64,000 bases of DNA from Flavobacterium psychrotrophum. GTDB lineage: Bacteria; Bacteroidota; Bacteroidia; Flavobacteriales; Flavobacteriaceae. How positions within the stretch are numbered: position 1 is the stretch's first letter; every line of letters begins with the position of its first letter. Shown in pieces: positions 8,556 to 17,049 of this stretch. The notes under the pieces were generated by a model. It saw only the letters and a list, made by a program, of their open reading frames with translations, searched no databases and was not told where the DNA came from. The DNA is taken from assembly GCF_003403075.1 (NCBI RefSeq), contig NZ_CP031557.1, positions 1,426,001 through 1,490,000 of the forward strand, written 5' to 3'. The position numbers and the translations under genes are program-made.

Positions 8556-9065
8556 ATGAAACGTTTAGTAGCTATTGTAACAGGTTTTGTTCTTTTGTGG
8601 TACGTAGGTGCTATCATTTATCCAAGTTTACCAAAGAGTATGAAAGCTGGTAATATTAAGGTAGTACTTGAAAAAATTAGGATATCTGTTGGTATGGGAT
8701 CACTTTTTGACAGACCGATTTCACTAACTAAAAGATTTGTTTCATACAGATTTTATGAAAATGGAAAATGGGAAGAAAAAAAAGATTTACTTCAACCCCT
8801 TTTTGATGATTATGTAACGTCAGGCGATTTTGCTTCACTTACACATGCGCGATTAGATGCTTCACTTATTTTTAATATATATCGCCTTCATAGGGTTAGT
8901 AACATGGAAACCATAAGAAAAACTAATGATTATTCTATGTTTGTAGATCACATGTTTTCTTATCATGTAGGTACCAAAAAACCAGATTCATTAGAAATAT
9001 TTTATACAAAAAAAAATAATGATAACTCGGTTGAATTATTGTTAAACTTCAAATGTATACCATGA
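8556..9065 (+). CDS. SdpA-like membrane-anchored protein
   Basis: A 169-aa protein with one N-terminal membrane segment (LVAIVTGFVLLWYVGAIIY) and a soluble remainder. This is the size and layout of SdpA, which works with SdpB to mature the Bacillus cannibalism peptide. The stretch MGSLFDRPISLTKRFVSY followed by ENGKWEE is placed like the family's 'GW.FFT..PRE..VY' signature, but the tryptophan and FFT are not conserved, so similarity is weak by eye. The stronger support is context: its stop overlaps the start of an SdpB/HTTM-like gene by ATGA, and a secreted peptide gene lies upstream. AT-rich codon use. An unrelated partner of an HTTM protein remains possible. Confidence 0.55.
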   Translation: MKRLVAIVTGFVLLWYVGAIIYPSLPKSMKAGNIKVVLEKIRISVGMGSLFDRPISLTKRFVSYRFYENGKWEEKKDLLQPLFDDYVTSGDFASLTHARLDASLIFNIYRLHRVSNMETIRKTNDYSMFVDHMFSYHVGTKKPDSLEIFYTKKNNDNSVELLLNFKCIP

Positions 9066-9919
9066 ATATAAATTTTGAGAGAAAAATCCTTGCCTTTCAA
9101 AACTGGATAGAAAACCATATTTTTGAGCAAAAGAACATCTTGTGGTTTAGAAGGTGTTGTTATACTTTATTACTGATAAAGATGCTCTTCATTTGGACAG
9201 ATCTTAACATATTCTATAAGCACGTTATAAAACAGCATACTAGTTTAATATGGCCCCACAAATGGATGCTATTGCCAATATTTAATAATTACTATCATTA
9301 TTATTGGCTGATGATTTGTTTGATTGTTCTATATGCAATCATTTCAAAAGGTTCATATTTCTTGTCCGCTATTATTTTCATAATTAGCTCTAACTATTTC
9401 CTATTAATTCACGGAGCTACAAACAATGGAGATAAAATTATGAATGTCTTCATTTTTATGCTCATTTTTGTGAAATGTAATGCAAAACCAAGAAGTTTAG
9501 CACAAATGATAAACAATTCGGCTTTAATTATTCTTCAACTTCATGTATGTTTATTATATCTTTATAATGTTTATGGAAAACTAATACAGCCAACATGGAG
9601 AGATGGTACTTATTTGGAAAATGTATGGAGTCTTCCTTATCACGTTAACAATACTTTTTTACCCAATTTTATCTCAAATCCAAGTTCTTATTTTTTAACA
9701 GCATGGTCAGTATTACTATTTGAATTTTCTTTTCCGGTGCTGATTTGGACAAAAACTTTTAATAAGCCTCTTTTAATTATAGGCATTTTATTTCACTTAA
9801 GTATAGGTCTAACGCTTTCATTACCAGACTTTGGACTGATAATGATAATAAGCTATATTTTGTTTTATAAATTTAAAGAAAACCAGATAGCAGGTGATGT
9901 AGTTACTCTTGATTCATAA
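9062..9919 (+). CDS. SdpB/HTTM-like polytopic membrane protein
   Basis: About 285 aa with roughly seven or eight hydrophobic segments. It resembles the HTTM domain shared by SdpB-family antimicrobial-peptide maturation proteins and vitamin-K-dependent gamma-carboxylases. Recognisable pieces are GATNNGDKIMNVFIFM (family 'NGGD'), LQLHVCLLYLYNVYGKL followed by WRDGTYLENVW (family 'Q...Y..s.l.K...W.dGTa.yy'), and FHLSIGLTLSLPDFGL. I chose ATG 9062 (ATGA overlap with the preceding stop) over 9053; both give nearly the same protein. No ferredoxin-type or maturation domain is fused. With the upstream peptide and SdpA-like gene it forms a three-gene unit. No SdpI immunity gene is visible next to it. 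Confidence 0.7.
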   Translation: MNINFERKILAFQNWIENHIFEQKNILWFRRCCYTLLLIKMLFIWTDLNIFYKHVIKQHTSLIWPHKWMLLPIFNNYYHYYWLMICLIVLYAIISKGSYFLSAIIFIISSNYFLLIHGATNNGDKIMNVFIFMLIFVKCNAKPRSLAQMINNSALIILQLHVCLLYLYNVYGKLIQPTWRDGTYLENVWSLPYHVNNTFLPNFISNPSSYFLTAWSVLLFEFSFPVLIWTKTFNKPLLIIGILFHLSIGLTLSLPDFGLIMIISYILFYKFKENQIAGDVVTLDS

Positions 9920-10003
9920 TATTATTTGATTTAAGTTTAAAAGTGTGATTCAATATTATGTGTTCCTTATATGTTGAACATTATGTACATGGACATAATT
10001 TTT

Positions 10004-10043
10004 AAAAAGAGGGGATCTCAAAACTATGAAATCCCCTCTTTTT
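10004..10043. terminator. bidirectional terminator between the sdpB-like gene and the GH95 gene
   Basis: A 13-bp perfect stem AAAAAGAGGGGAT/ATCCCCTCTTTTT with a 14-base loop is A-flanked on one side and T-flanked on the other. It ends both the sdpAB-like transcript and the long minus-strand sugar operon. Confidence 0.92.
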
Positions 10044-10154
10044 ATCGTCAACAGAAAATCATCAAAAATTAAGCTTATATCTTTTTTAAATTAGTTATCA
10101 TGTTTTCAGAATTCTTGATAGTTTTTTCGATTTTGAGTTTAGATACAATCTTTT

Positions 10155-12623
10155 TTATAATTCAGACTTTATCGTATAGGTTACTCCTTTCTTAGCCTCA
10201 AAAGAAACGGTGTAGCCTATTGTAGACTTTTTACTTTTCAATTTAAGCGAATCAACAACAAAAGGCTCATCTGCGCGTATGGTTAATGTGCCTCCGTTGT
10301 TAGATATTATTTTTGCGGTGCTTAATTTTCCGGATGCCCAGTTGATGTCTACAAGATAATTGCCACGTGCTACAATACCGTTAACACTACCGTCTTCCCA
10401 GGCATCAGGTAAAGCCGGGAGTAGTTGTATCTCGTTATTATGGCTTTGCAGCAGCATTTCTATAACACCGGCAGTACCTGCAAAATTACCATCTATCTGA
10501 AATGGCGGGTGGGCATCAAAAAGATTAGGATATGCACCACCATGTCCGCCATATTTAGGATCGTTATCTTTTGTAAGGCGCAGCTGGTTTCTAAACAATC
10601 TGTAAGCATGGTTGCCATCTAGTAGCCGTGCCCACATATTTACTTTCCAGGCAAGGCTCCAGCCGGTACCGTCGTCTCCGCGCAGCTCCAGTGTTTTTCT
10701 CGCTGCAGCAGCTAAATCCGGCGTGGTTAGCGGAGAAATACTGTTTGCAGGGTGTAGCGCATACAGGTGTGAGGTGTGCCTGTGGTGCGGGTCTTCTTCT
10801 TCAAAGTCTTCATGCCACTCCATTAATTGCCCTATACTGCCTATTTTATAAGGAAATAGTGTTGCATTTGCTTTTTGTATGGTTGCAGCAAAGTCTTTAT
10901 CGGTACCTAAAATGGCCGATGCAGCCATGGTATTAGAAAACAGGTCTCTTATAATAGCCATATCCATAGTACTTGCTACAGTAACCGCACCCTTTTTTTT
11001 GCCATCATAGTAATACCTGTTTTCCGGAGATGTAGAAGGCATTGTTACCAGGTAGCCATTTTCATCTTTTTGTAACCAGTCTAAGGTAAAAAGAGTAGCC
11101 CCTTTCATTATGGGGTAAGCTTCTTTCAGGAACTTTTTATCGCCCGTAAACTGGTAATGCTCCCACAGGTGCCTGCTTAGCCAGTTGGCTCCCATATACC
11201 AGTTAGCCCACATAGGATCGCCTTTGCCAAGGTCGCCTACAGGGTTGCTTGTACCCCATATATCAGCGTTATGGTGCACTACCCAGCCCTTTGCATGATA
11301 AAAGCTTTGCGCAGTTTCAGCTCCCGTAACAGAGAGGTTTTTGATAAGATCGTTTAATGGCGACGACAGTTCAGAAAGGTTACCTGTTTCTGCCGGCCAA
11401 TAGTTCATTTGCACGTTAATATTTGTAGTATAGTTGCTGCTCCATGGCGCGCGAAGGTCTTTGTTCCATATACCCTGAAGGTTTGCCGGGGCATCTTTAG
11501 TGCGTGATGACGAAATAAGCAGGTAACGCCCATACTGGAAGAATAAAGCCTCCAGGTTTGAGTCTTTACCGCCTTCAGTATATTTTTCGAGCCTTATATC
11601 GGTAGGCAGTGCAGATTTGTCTTCTTCGGTTTTATTAAGCTTTAAAGCTACCCTGTTAAAGAAATGGTGAATATCCTTAAGGTGCTCTTTAAGCAGGGGA
11701 TCATATTTTTTATTAGCCAGTTTTAAATATCCTGCTACAAGTTTATGTTCATCTTTACCCTGGCTGTCAGGGCATTTGTCAAAACCGTTAAAACTGGTGG
11801 CAGCAGTAACTATAAGCACCACTTCAGATGCGTTTGTTATAACAATATTATTTCCGTCCTGTGTTAGTTTCCCGTCTTTAATCATTGGCTTTACAGCCAG
11901 TTCAAAGCGCATGCCGCGACAGCCTGTAATATCTTTATACACAATTGGCTCTTTGTTATAATTAATATAACTGGGATCTGCATGTGCAGGTGCTTTTCCG
12001 TTAAGGTAAATAGCATCCCCTTTAATACTGGCCTTATTGTACAGCTGGCTCCTGGCATTTAAGGTAACAGATAATTTGCCTTGCTGGCTCGCTGTTAGCC
12101 TGATAACAATACTACCCGCTGGTGCAGAGGCAAAAATTTCTCGTTTATACTCTACACCATTAATTGTAAAAGTGGTAGTAGCTAATCCATCCTGAATATT
12201 AAGCCCTCTATAATAATTTGTTGGCTGGCTGCCGCCAAAGTCCTGCTTTAAGATAAGGTCGCCTAACGGCAGATAACTTTCGCTGTAAAGCCCCTGCATT
12301 TTTTTTGTAAGTTCGTAAGCCTTTTCATAATCGCCCTCGCGAAGTGCTTTACGGGTTGGCTCCAGGTTTTCAAAAGCCGAAGGATTTACATTTTTAGGAA
12401 CGGGCCCGCCACTCCATAGTGTAGCTTCATTAAGCTGGATGAGTTCTTCATCTACTTTACCAAAAATCATGGCACCCAGCCTTCCGTTACCTATAGGTAA
12501 AGCCTCTGTCCATTCTTTTGCCGGTTTATCGTAGTGCAATGTGAGATCCTGCTGTGCATATAGCGGAGTAGTGCAGGCGGACAGTGCTGAGATCAATAAA
12601 AGTTTTGCAAGAAAGTTTTTCAT
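10155..12623 (-). CDS. GH95 glycoside hydrolase (alpha-L-fucosidase or alpha-L-galactosidase)
   Basis: An 822-aa secreted inverting enzyme that removes terminal alpha-L-fucose or alpha-L-galactose. The N-terminus (ISALSAC, then LYAQ) can be read as a lipoprotein or a cleaved signal. The GH95 N domain starts at LTLHYDKPAKEWTEALPIGN. The (alpha/alpha)6 core carries NINVQMNYWPAET, whose N401 and N403 match the base-activating Asn pair of Bifidobacterium AfcA, then SPEN (E534, probable acid) and HPPFQIDGNFAG (D711). The residue two before N401 is T399, where I recall His in fucosidases (AfcA H419) and Thr in a known Bacteroides alpha-L-galactosidase. This favours L-galactose tolerance. It is the last gene of the minus-strand operon, 23 bases after GH97. 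Confidence 0.93.
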   Translation of the reverse strand: MKNFLAKLLLISALSACTTPLYAQQDLTLHYDKPAKEWTEALPIGNGRLGAMIFGKVDEELIQLNEATLWSGGPVPKNVNPSAFENLEPTRKALREGDYEKAYELTKKMQGLYSESYLPLGDLILKQDFGGSQPTNYYRGLNIQDGLATTTFTINGVEYKREIFASAPAGSIVIRLTASQQGKLSVTLNARSQLYNKASIKGDAIYLNGKAPAHADPSYINYNKEPIVYKDITGCRGMRFELAVKPMIKDGKLTQDGNNIVITNASEVVLIVTAATSFNGFDKCPDSQGKDEHKLVAGYLKLANKKYDPLLKEHLKDIHHFFNRVALKLNKTEEDKSALPTDIRLEKYTEGGKDSNLEALFFQYGRYLLISSSRTKDAPANLQGIWNKDLRAPWSSNYTTNINVQMNYWPAETGNLSELSSPLNDLIKNLSVTGAETAQSFYHAKGWVVHHNADIWGTSNPVGDLGKGDPMWANWYMGANWLSRHLWEHYQFTGDKKFLKEAYPIMKGATLFTLDWLQKDENGYLVTMPSTSPENRYYYDGKKKGAVTVASTMDMAIIRDLFSNTMAASAILGTDKDFAATIQKANATLFPYKIGSIGQLMEWHEDFEEEDPHHRHTSHLYALHPANSISPLTTPDLAAAARKTLELRGDDGTGWSLAWKVNMWARLLDGNHAYRLFRNQLRLTKDNDPKYGGHGGAYPNLFDAHPPFQIDGNFAGTAGVIEMLLQSHNNEIQLLPALPDAWEDGSVNGIVARGNYLVDINWASGKLSTAKIISNNGGTLTIRADEPFVVDSLKLKSKKSTIGYTVSFEAKKGVTYTIKSEL

Positions 12624-12646
12624 AGTTGTTATGTTTATGGGTTGAT

Positions 12647-14551
12647 TTACAGTTCGGTAAGTGTTGCTGTAAATCCGCCCCGTGGCAGACAGTTTATCTG
12701 TAAAGGGGTATTTTTGCCCGGTATTATTTCTTTTATTGTAAAAGAGGTATTGTCTTTACCATCAGATATTAAATCAATTTTTACGTTTTTATCTGTGATG
12801 GCATTCAGGTCTATTTTAAAATCCTGCGGTATATCTTTTCCGTTAAGGCCGGCAATATACCATGTGTTGCCTTTTTTCCGGGCAATGATTACTTTTTCTC
12901 CCGGATAACCATCCAGCAGTTTAGTATCATCCCAGGTTGTAGGCACTTTTTTTAGAAATTCAAGTGCTTTTTCGGGCAGGGCGTTATATGACTCAGGACG
13001 GTCTGCAAAATGCTGTAAAGCTGACTCAAATACTACCGATAGCGCCAGTTCATGAGCGTATGTTGTTATATGCGGATTTTGGCTGTCTGAAAATGTTACC
13101 GGCGTATAATCCATAGATCCTACTACATTGCGGGTAAAAGGTAGTGTAGTATTGTGGCGGGCTGCTGCATTTGTTAGTGTGCCGTTATTATTGTACCATT
13201 CAGCACCATATACAGCCTCAGTAGTAAGCAGGTTCGGGTAGGTGCGTGCCCATCCGCGAGGTACTGTGGCACCATGCAAATTAACCAGCAGCTTATATTT
13301 AGCAGCATCTTCTAAAATATCAATATAGTATTTTATCATATCCTGCTGATCTCCGGCAAAAAAGTCGACTTTAATGCCATAGATTCCCATTTTATTGAGC
13401 CATGCAAATTCTTTTGCCCGTTTTTCCGGGGTAAGAAGCCTGTCCCATGGGGTAGGCTCCAGCCATGATGTTCCTGAATTATACCAAATGAGTGGTTTAA
13501 CGCCTTTTGCTTTTGCATATCTTACGGCATCTTCTATTGTGCCGCCATTTTCCATTACATCCCATTCCCAGTCTATAAGTGTGTATGGCCATTTCATTTG
13601 TGCGGCAAAGTCTATGTATGCTGTCAGTTTTTTAAAGTCTTTAGAACCGTGATTGTTTGCCCAGTAAACCCAGGATGCTGCGCCAGGTTGTATCCATGAG
13701 GTATCTTTTAGCTTATTAGGCAAACTAATGTCGTCTATAAGGGTAGATGCTACAATATCGGGCAGTGTACCTATGGTTAAGGTACGCCAGGCAGATTTCC
13801 AGGGCGATGTACTAACGGCACCAACCTGCTTAAAGTTATCCCGGGTTTCAGGATAGGTAACATTATATTGATTAGGGCTATTTGCATTAGTTAGCCGCGC
13901 GGCACAATTATTTTGAGACAGTCCTGCTTCAGACAGCAATACCAATACGTTACTGCCCGTAACGTTATACAAGGCAGGAAATCCCCATTCTTGTTTTTCG
14001 CTTCCCTTGCCATTAGTGCTCTCAGGATAAAAACCTTCGTATGATGTTTCAAATGGCTGCATCCATCTCTTTGTGCCTTCCGGAAGAATATAAGCTGTAT
14101 TTTCGGCGGTAATGTTTACAGGTGTAGCAGACTTGTCTGGAAATTCATAGCGGAATGCAACCCCATCATTGTACGCCCTGAAAATGATATTTAGAGACGT
14201 ATTGTTACGATTCTTAAATTTAAAAATTCTTTCGTTACCAAAGTTTTCCCGGTCTTTGCGCTTACCACTTACAGCAGTATACTTTTCGTGTATGGGTTTT
14301 AAATCAGATACACTTACCAGTCTAAGTTTATTTGTAAAAGTTTCATTATTTGTTATGATGCCCAGAGGCGATTTCGGTAAGACCGTTATACTTTCACTAC
14401 CTGTTTTATACAACACACTAAAAGATATGGCAGATTCATTTTTTTGTGCTGTAACTAAAACGGCGATCTTTTTATTGGGCGATGAAATTTCCTGTGCAGT
14501 GCCCATTGTGCAGCAAAGCAAAACAAATAGCAGGTAAATAGCTTTTTTCAT
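12647..14551 (-). CDS. GH97 glycoside hydrolase, retaining alpha-galactosidase type
   Basis: A 634-aa secreted enzyme (signal MKKAIYLLFVLLCCTMGTAQ). It has the three-part GH97 architecture: N-terminal beta-sandwich (about 22-270), TIM barrel (about 280-550, opening PGAASWVYWANNHGSKDFK) and C-terminal beta domain. GH97 contains inverting alpha-glucosidases (SusB type) and retaining alpha-galactosidases. This one has GIKVDFF with Asp396 where the retaining subgroup (BtGal97b) has its nucleophile, and TTEAVYGAEWY with E445 and E451 as acid/base candidates; E451 has the right spacing. An alpha-D-galactosidase is therefore the best call. It lies 27 bases after SDR1 and before GH95 in one operon. 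Confidence 0.93.
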   Translation of the reverse strand: MKKAIYLLFVLLCCTMGTAQEISSPNKKIAVLVTAQKNESAISFSVLYKTGSESITVLPKSPLGIITNNETFTNKLRLVSVSDLKPIHEKYTAVSGKRKDRENFGNERIFKFKNRNNTSLNIIFRAYNDGVAFRYEFPDKSATPVNITAENTAYILPEGTKRWMQPFETSYEGFYPESTNGKGSEKQEWGFPALYNVTGSNVLVLLSEAGLSQNNCAARLTNANSPNQYNVTYPETRDNFKQVGAVSTSPWKSAWRTLTIGTLPDIVASTLIDDISLPNKLKDTSWIQPGAASWVYWANNHGSKDFKKLTAYIDFAAQMKWPYTLIDWEWDVMENGGTIEDAVRYAKAKGVKPLIWYNSGTSWLEPTPWDRLLTPEKRAKEFAWLNKMGIYGIKVDFFAGDQQDMIKYYIDILEDAAKYKLLVNLHGATVPRGWARTYPNLLTTEAVYGAEWYNNNGTLTNAAARHNTTLPFTRNVVGSMDYTPVTFSDSQNPHITTYAHELALSVVFESALQHFADRPESYNALPEKALEFLKKVPTTWDDTKLLDGYPGEKVIIARKKGNTWYIAGLNGKDIPQDFKIDLNAITDKNVKIDLISDGKDNTSFTIKEIIPGKNTPLQINCLPRGGFTATLTEL

Positions 14552-14578
14552 AGTAAGATATTAGCGTTGCGGTTCTGC

Positions 14579-15358
14579 TTATAATGCCCTGTCTAAATGT
14601 ACATAGCCACCATCTACATAAATAAGTTGCCCGGTGGTGTGCGATGAGCGTTGAGATAATAAAAAGGCTACCATATCGGCTATTTCTTCTGTTTTAGTCA
14701 TGCGGTGCTCTAACGGAATATTTGCTGTTATCTTGGCAAGTTTCTCTTCCGGATTGTCAAAGGTGTTTATCCAGCTTTCATATAGTGGTGTCCACGCTTC
14801 AGCAACAATTACTGCATTTACCCTAATGCTGTAGGGCAATAATTCCAGTGCCCACTCGCGTGTTAAAGCATTTCGGGCACCATTTGCCGCCGCATAGCCC
14901 GACGTGCCACCCTGACCCGTTTCGGCAGTTTTACTGCTTATATTTACAATGGCACCCTTAGATGCTTTAAGGTAGGGCAGGGCATGGTGTGCTAATAAAT
15001 AGTAGTGTACAGCATTTTTATGATATGACGCTATAAAGCCCTCATAGTTGCCACTCTCAAGGCCTACGCCGTCATTAACACCTGCATTATTTACGAGCCC
15101 GTCTATGCGCCCGTATTGTGCAACAATTGCATCAATAGCAGTTTTACAGTTATCAGGAGTAGAAAGTTCTGCTGTGGCAAGGCCGGCTTTTAGCCCGGCT
15201 GTAGTTAGTTCATTAACCAGTTTCAGGTTATCGTTTTCACTACGGCCTATAATAACGGGTATTGCCCCCTCAGCGGCTAATATTCTCGTTATTGCTTCGC
15301 CAATACCTTTTGCACCGCCACTAACAACTATTACTTTATTTTCGAGATATAAATTCAT
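14579..15358 (-). CDS. SDR-family sugar dehydrogenase, probably L-fucose/L-galactose 1-dehydrogenase
   Basis: A 259-aa short-chain dehydrogenase. It shows the NAD-binding SGGAKGIG (from about residue 13), LVNNAG (88-93), the Ser loop NISSKTAETGQGG (S141/S142) and VDGGY near the end. By position next to the lactonase it is expected to oxidise the free sugar at C1 to the lactone; L-fucose and L-galactose share C1-C5 stereochemistry. The catalytic YxxxK is read here as Y155-A-A-A-N159, with Asn (codon AAT) in place of the usual Lys. That is either a subfamily trait or a sign of altered activity. The gene lies 10 bases after the lactonase gene. Confidence 0.85.
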   Translation of the reverse strand: MNLYLENKVIVVSGGAKGIGEAITRILAAEGAIPVIIGRSENDNLKLVNELTTAGLKAGLATAELSTPDNCKTAIDAIVAQYGRIDGLVNNAGVNDGVGLESGNYEGFIASYHKNAVHYYLLAHHALPYLKASKGAIVNISSKTAETGQGGTSGYAAANGARNALTREWALELLPYSIRVNAVIVAEAWTPLYESWINTFDNPEEKLAKITANIPLEHRMTKTEEIADMVAFLLSQRSSHTTGQLIYVDGGYVHLDRAL

Positions 15359-15368
15359 TTTTAAGCAT

Positions 15369-16193
15369 TTAAAGATTATAGATACGTGCTGCGTTATTGC
15401 CCAATATGTCCTGTTGCTGCGCAGTAGTGCATTGCGAAATATATTGTTTTACAAAGCCCATCCACTGTGTATATGTTCCCGCAACGTTTACCACCGGCCA
15501 GTCGCTGCCAAAAAGAATGCGGCTTGTGCCGAAGTTTTCAAAGATGGTATCAAAGCATTCTGATAACTGTTTTTCATTGCAGTTGTGCCACTTATCTTCA
15601 GTTAAAAGCCCTGATATTTTGCAAGATACATCGGGGTTTGTTGCAAGTTCTTTTATGCCTGATTTCCAGTTTTTAATAGCGCCGCTGCGCAATGCAGGCT
15701 TACCACAATGGTTAAGAATAAAAGGCTGGCCGGATAGCTTTTCGGTTAGCTGTATGGCATCTTCCAATTGATGGTCATATATCAATATATCATAGGTATA
15801 GCCATTAAGGCCAACTTGTTTTATGCCGGTTACAATTTCATCGCGAAGCAAAAATCCCCTGGGTTCACCTTGTGCCACATGTCGCAATCCCTTAAGTTTT
15901 TTCTCTGTTTTATAGCCTTCAAGTACCTCTAAGATATCGGGGTCTGCCAGATTAATCCAACCGACTACGCCTTTAACCTGAGTATTTTCGGCTGCAAGCT
16001 CTAATAAAAAATCTGTTTCTGCATCGCTTTGGGTAGATTGTACAGCAATACAGCCATCAACACCATTTTGAGCTAAAACGGCTGACGCATCTGCAGGAAG
16101 AAAATCTTTTTGGATCACTTTCATATCGTCCGTAATCCAGTCGTTCTTTACCGCATCATAGTGCCAAAAGTGCACATGTGCATCAATAATCAT
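15369..16193 (-). CDS. amidohydrolase-family sugar lactonase (L-fuconolactonase-like)
   Basis: A 274-aa metal-dependent amidohydrolase_2 protein. The N-terminus MIIDAHVHFWHYD holds the first HxH metal motif; later landmarks are FILNHCGKP and RILFGSDWPV, whose Asp is the usual catalytic/metal residue. Close families hydrolyse L-fucono-, L-rhamnono- and L-galactono-lactones. I chose ATG 16193, which overlaps the stop of the FAH hydrolase as ATGA, rather than an in-frame start at 16277 that adds 28 residues lying inside the preceding gene. It sits between the FAH hydrolase and SDR1, consistent with the second step of L-fucose or L-galactose oxidation. Confidence 0.88.
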   Translation of the reverse strand: MIIDAHVHFWHYDAVKNDWITDDMKVIQKDFLPADASAVLAQNGVDGCIAVQSTQSDAETDFLLELAAENTQVKGVVGWINLADPDILEVLEGYKTEKKLKGLRHVAQGEPRGFLLRDEIVTGIKQVGLNGYTYDILIYDHQLEDAIQLTEKLSGQPFILNHCGKPALRSGAIKNWKSGIKELATNPDVSCKISGLLTEDKWHNCNEKQLSECFDTIFENFGTSRILFGSDWPVVNVAGTYTQWMGFVKQYISQCTTAQQQDILGNNAARIYNL

Positions 16194-17041
16194 GGTTGAT
16201 ACTCCTTTACATGTTGGGTACTGCTGCCAAGGCCATCTATGCCCAAAGCCACTATGTCGCCCGGGTTTAAGTACCATGGTTCGGGTTTTTGGCCTAAGCC
16301 TACGCCTGCGGGTGTACCTGTAGATATAACATCGCCCGGAAGCAGCGTCATGAACTGGCTGATATAGCTTACTATAAACGGAACGTCAAAGATGAGGTTT
16401 GAGGTGTTGCCATCCTGTAGTACTTTATCATTTACCTTAAGCCAAAGCCTCAGGTTGTGTACATCTTCAATTTCATCGGGTGTGGCAATAAAGGGGCCTA
16501 TTGGGGCAAATGTATCGCAACTTTTACCTTTTACCCACTGGCCATTGCGCTCCAGCTGAAAAGCCCTTTCGCTATAATCATTGTGCAGGGTATATCCGGC
16601 TACGTGATTAAGTGCATCTTGCTCATCAATATAACTTGCCTTTTTGCCAATAACAATTGCAAGTTCTACCTCCCAGTCCGTTTTAGTGCTGTTTTTAGGG
16701 ATAATCAAGTCATCATCAGGGCCCACAATTGCTGTGGTAGACTTAAAAAACAATATAGGTTCCGTAGGTATTGGGGCATTGGTTTCGGCGGCGTGGTCTT
16801 TATAGTTAAGGCCTACACATATAATTTTTGACGGACGTGCCAGTGGTGCGCCAAGCCTTTCATCAGCTGAAACTTCGGGCAGATTGCCATTTGATATTTT
16901 ATTTTTAAGCTGTTCAATACCATCGCCGGTAAAAAAAGCTTCGTTGTAATCGGCTACCAGGTGAGATACATCGTAGCGTTTATCTTTTATAATAACACCG
17001 GGTTTTTCCTGCCCCGGGGCTCCAAATCGTATTAGTTTCAT
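16190..17041 (-). CDS. FAH-family 2,4-diketo-3-deoxy-L-fuconate hydrolase-like enzyme
   Basis: A 283-aa fumarylacetoacetate-hydrolase-fold protein. It shows KIICVGLNYKDHAAE, the metal-site strand TDWEVELAIVIGK, GKSCDTFAPIGPF and DVISTGTPAGVGLG. In the non-phosphorylating L-fucose pathway this family cleaves 2,4-diketo-3-deoxy-L-fuconate to pyruvate and L-lactate. It is flanked by SDR2 (predicted to make that diketo acid; 8 bases apart) and by the lactonase (4-base ATGA overlap). Other FAH proteins act on acylpyruvates, but the neighbourhood favours the fuconate role. Confidence 0.88.
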   Translation of the reverse strand: MKLIRFGAPGQEKPGVIIKDKRYDVSHLVADYNEAFFTGDGIEQLKNKISNGNLPEVSADERLGAPLARPSKIICVGLNYKDHAAETNAPIPTEPILFFKSTTAIVGPDDDLIIPKNSTKTDWEVELAIVIGKKASYIDEQDALNHVAGYTLHNDYSERAFQLERNGQWVKGKSCDTFAPIGPFIATPDEIEDVHNLRLWLKVNDKVLQDGNTSNLIFDVPFIVSYISQFMTLLPGDVISTGTPAGVGLGQKPEPWYLNPGDIVALGIDGLGSSTQHVKEYQP

Positions 17042-17049
17042 ACTTTTCT

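Noticed and set aside
16194..16277. 28-residue extension of the lactonase
   Set aside because: Lies wholly inside the FAH gene; the ATGA overlap at 16190-16193 is the natural start, and the family begins at MIIDAHVHFW.
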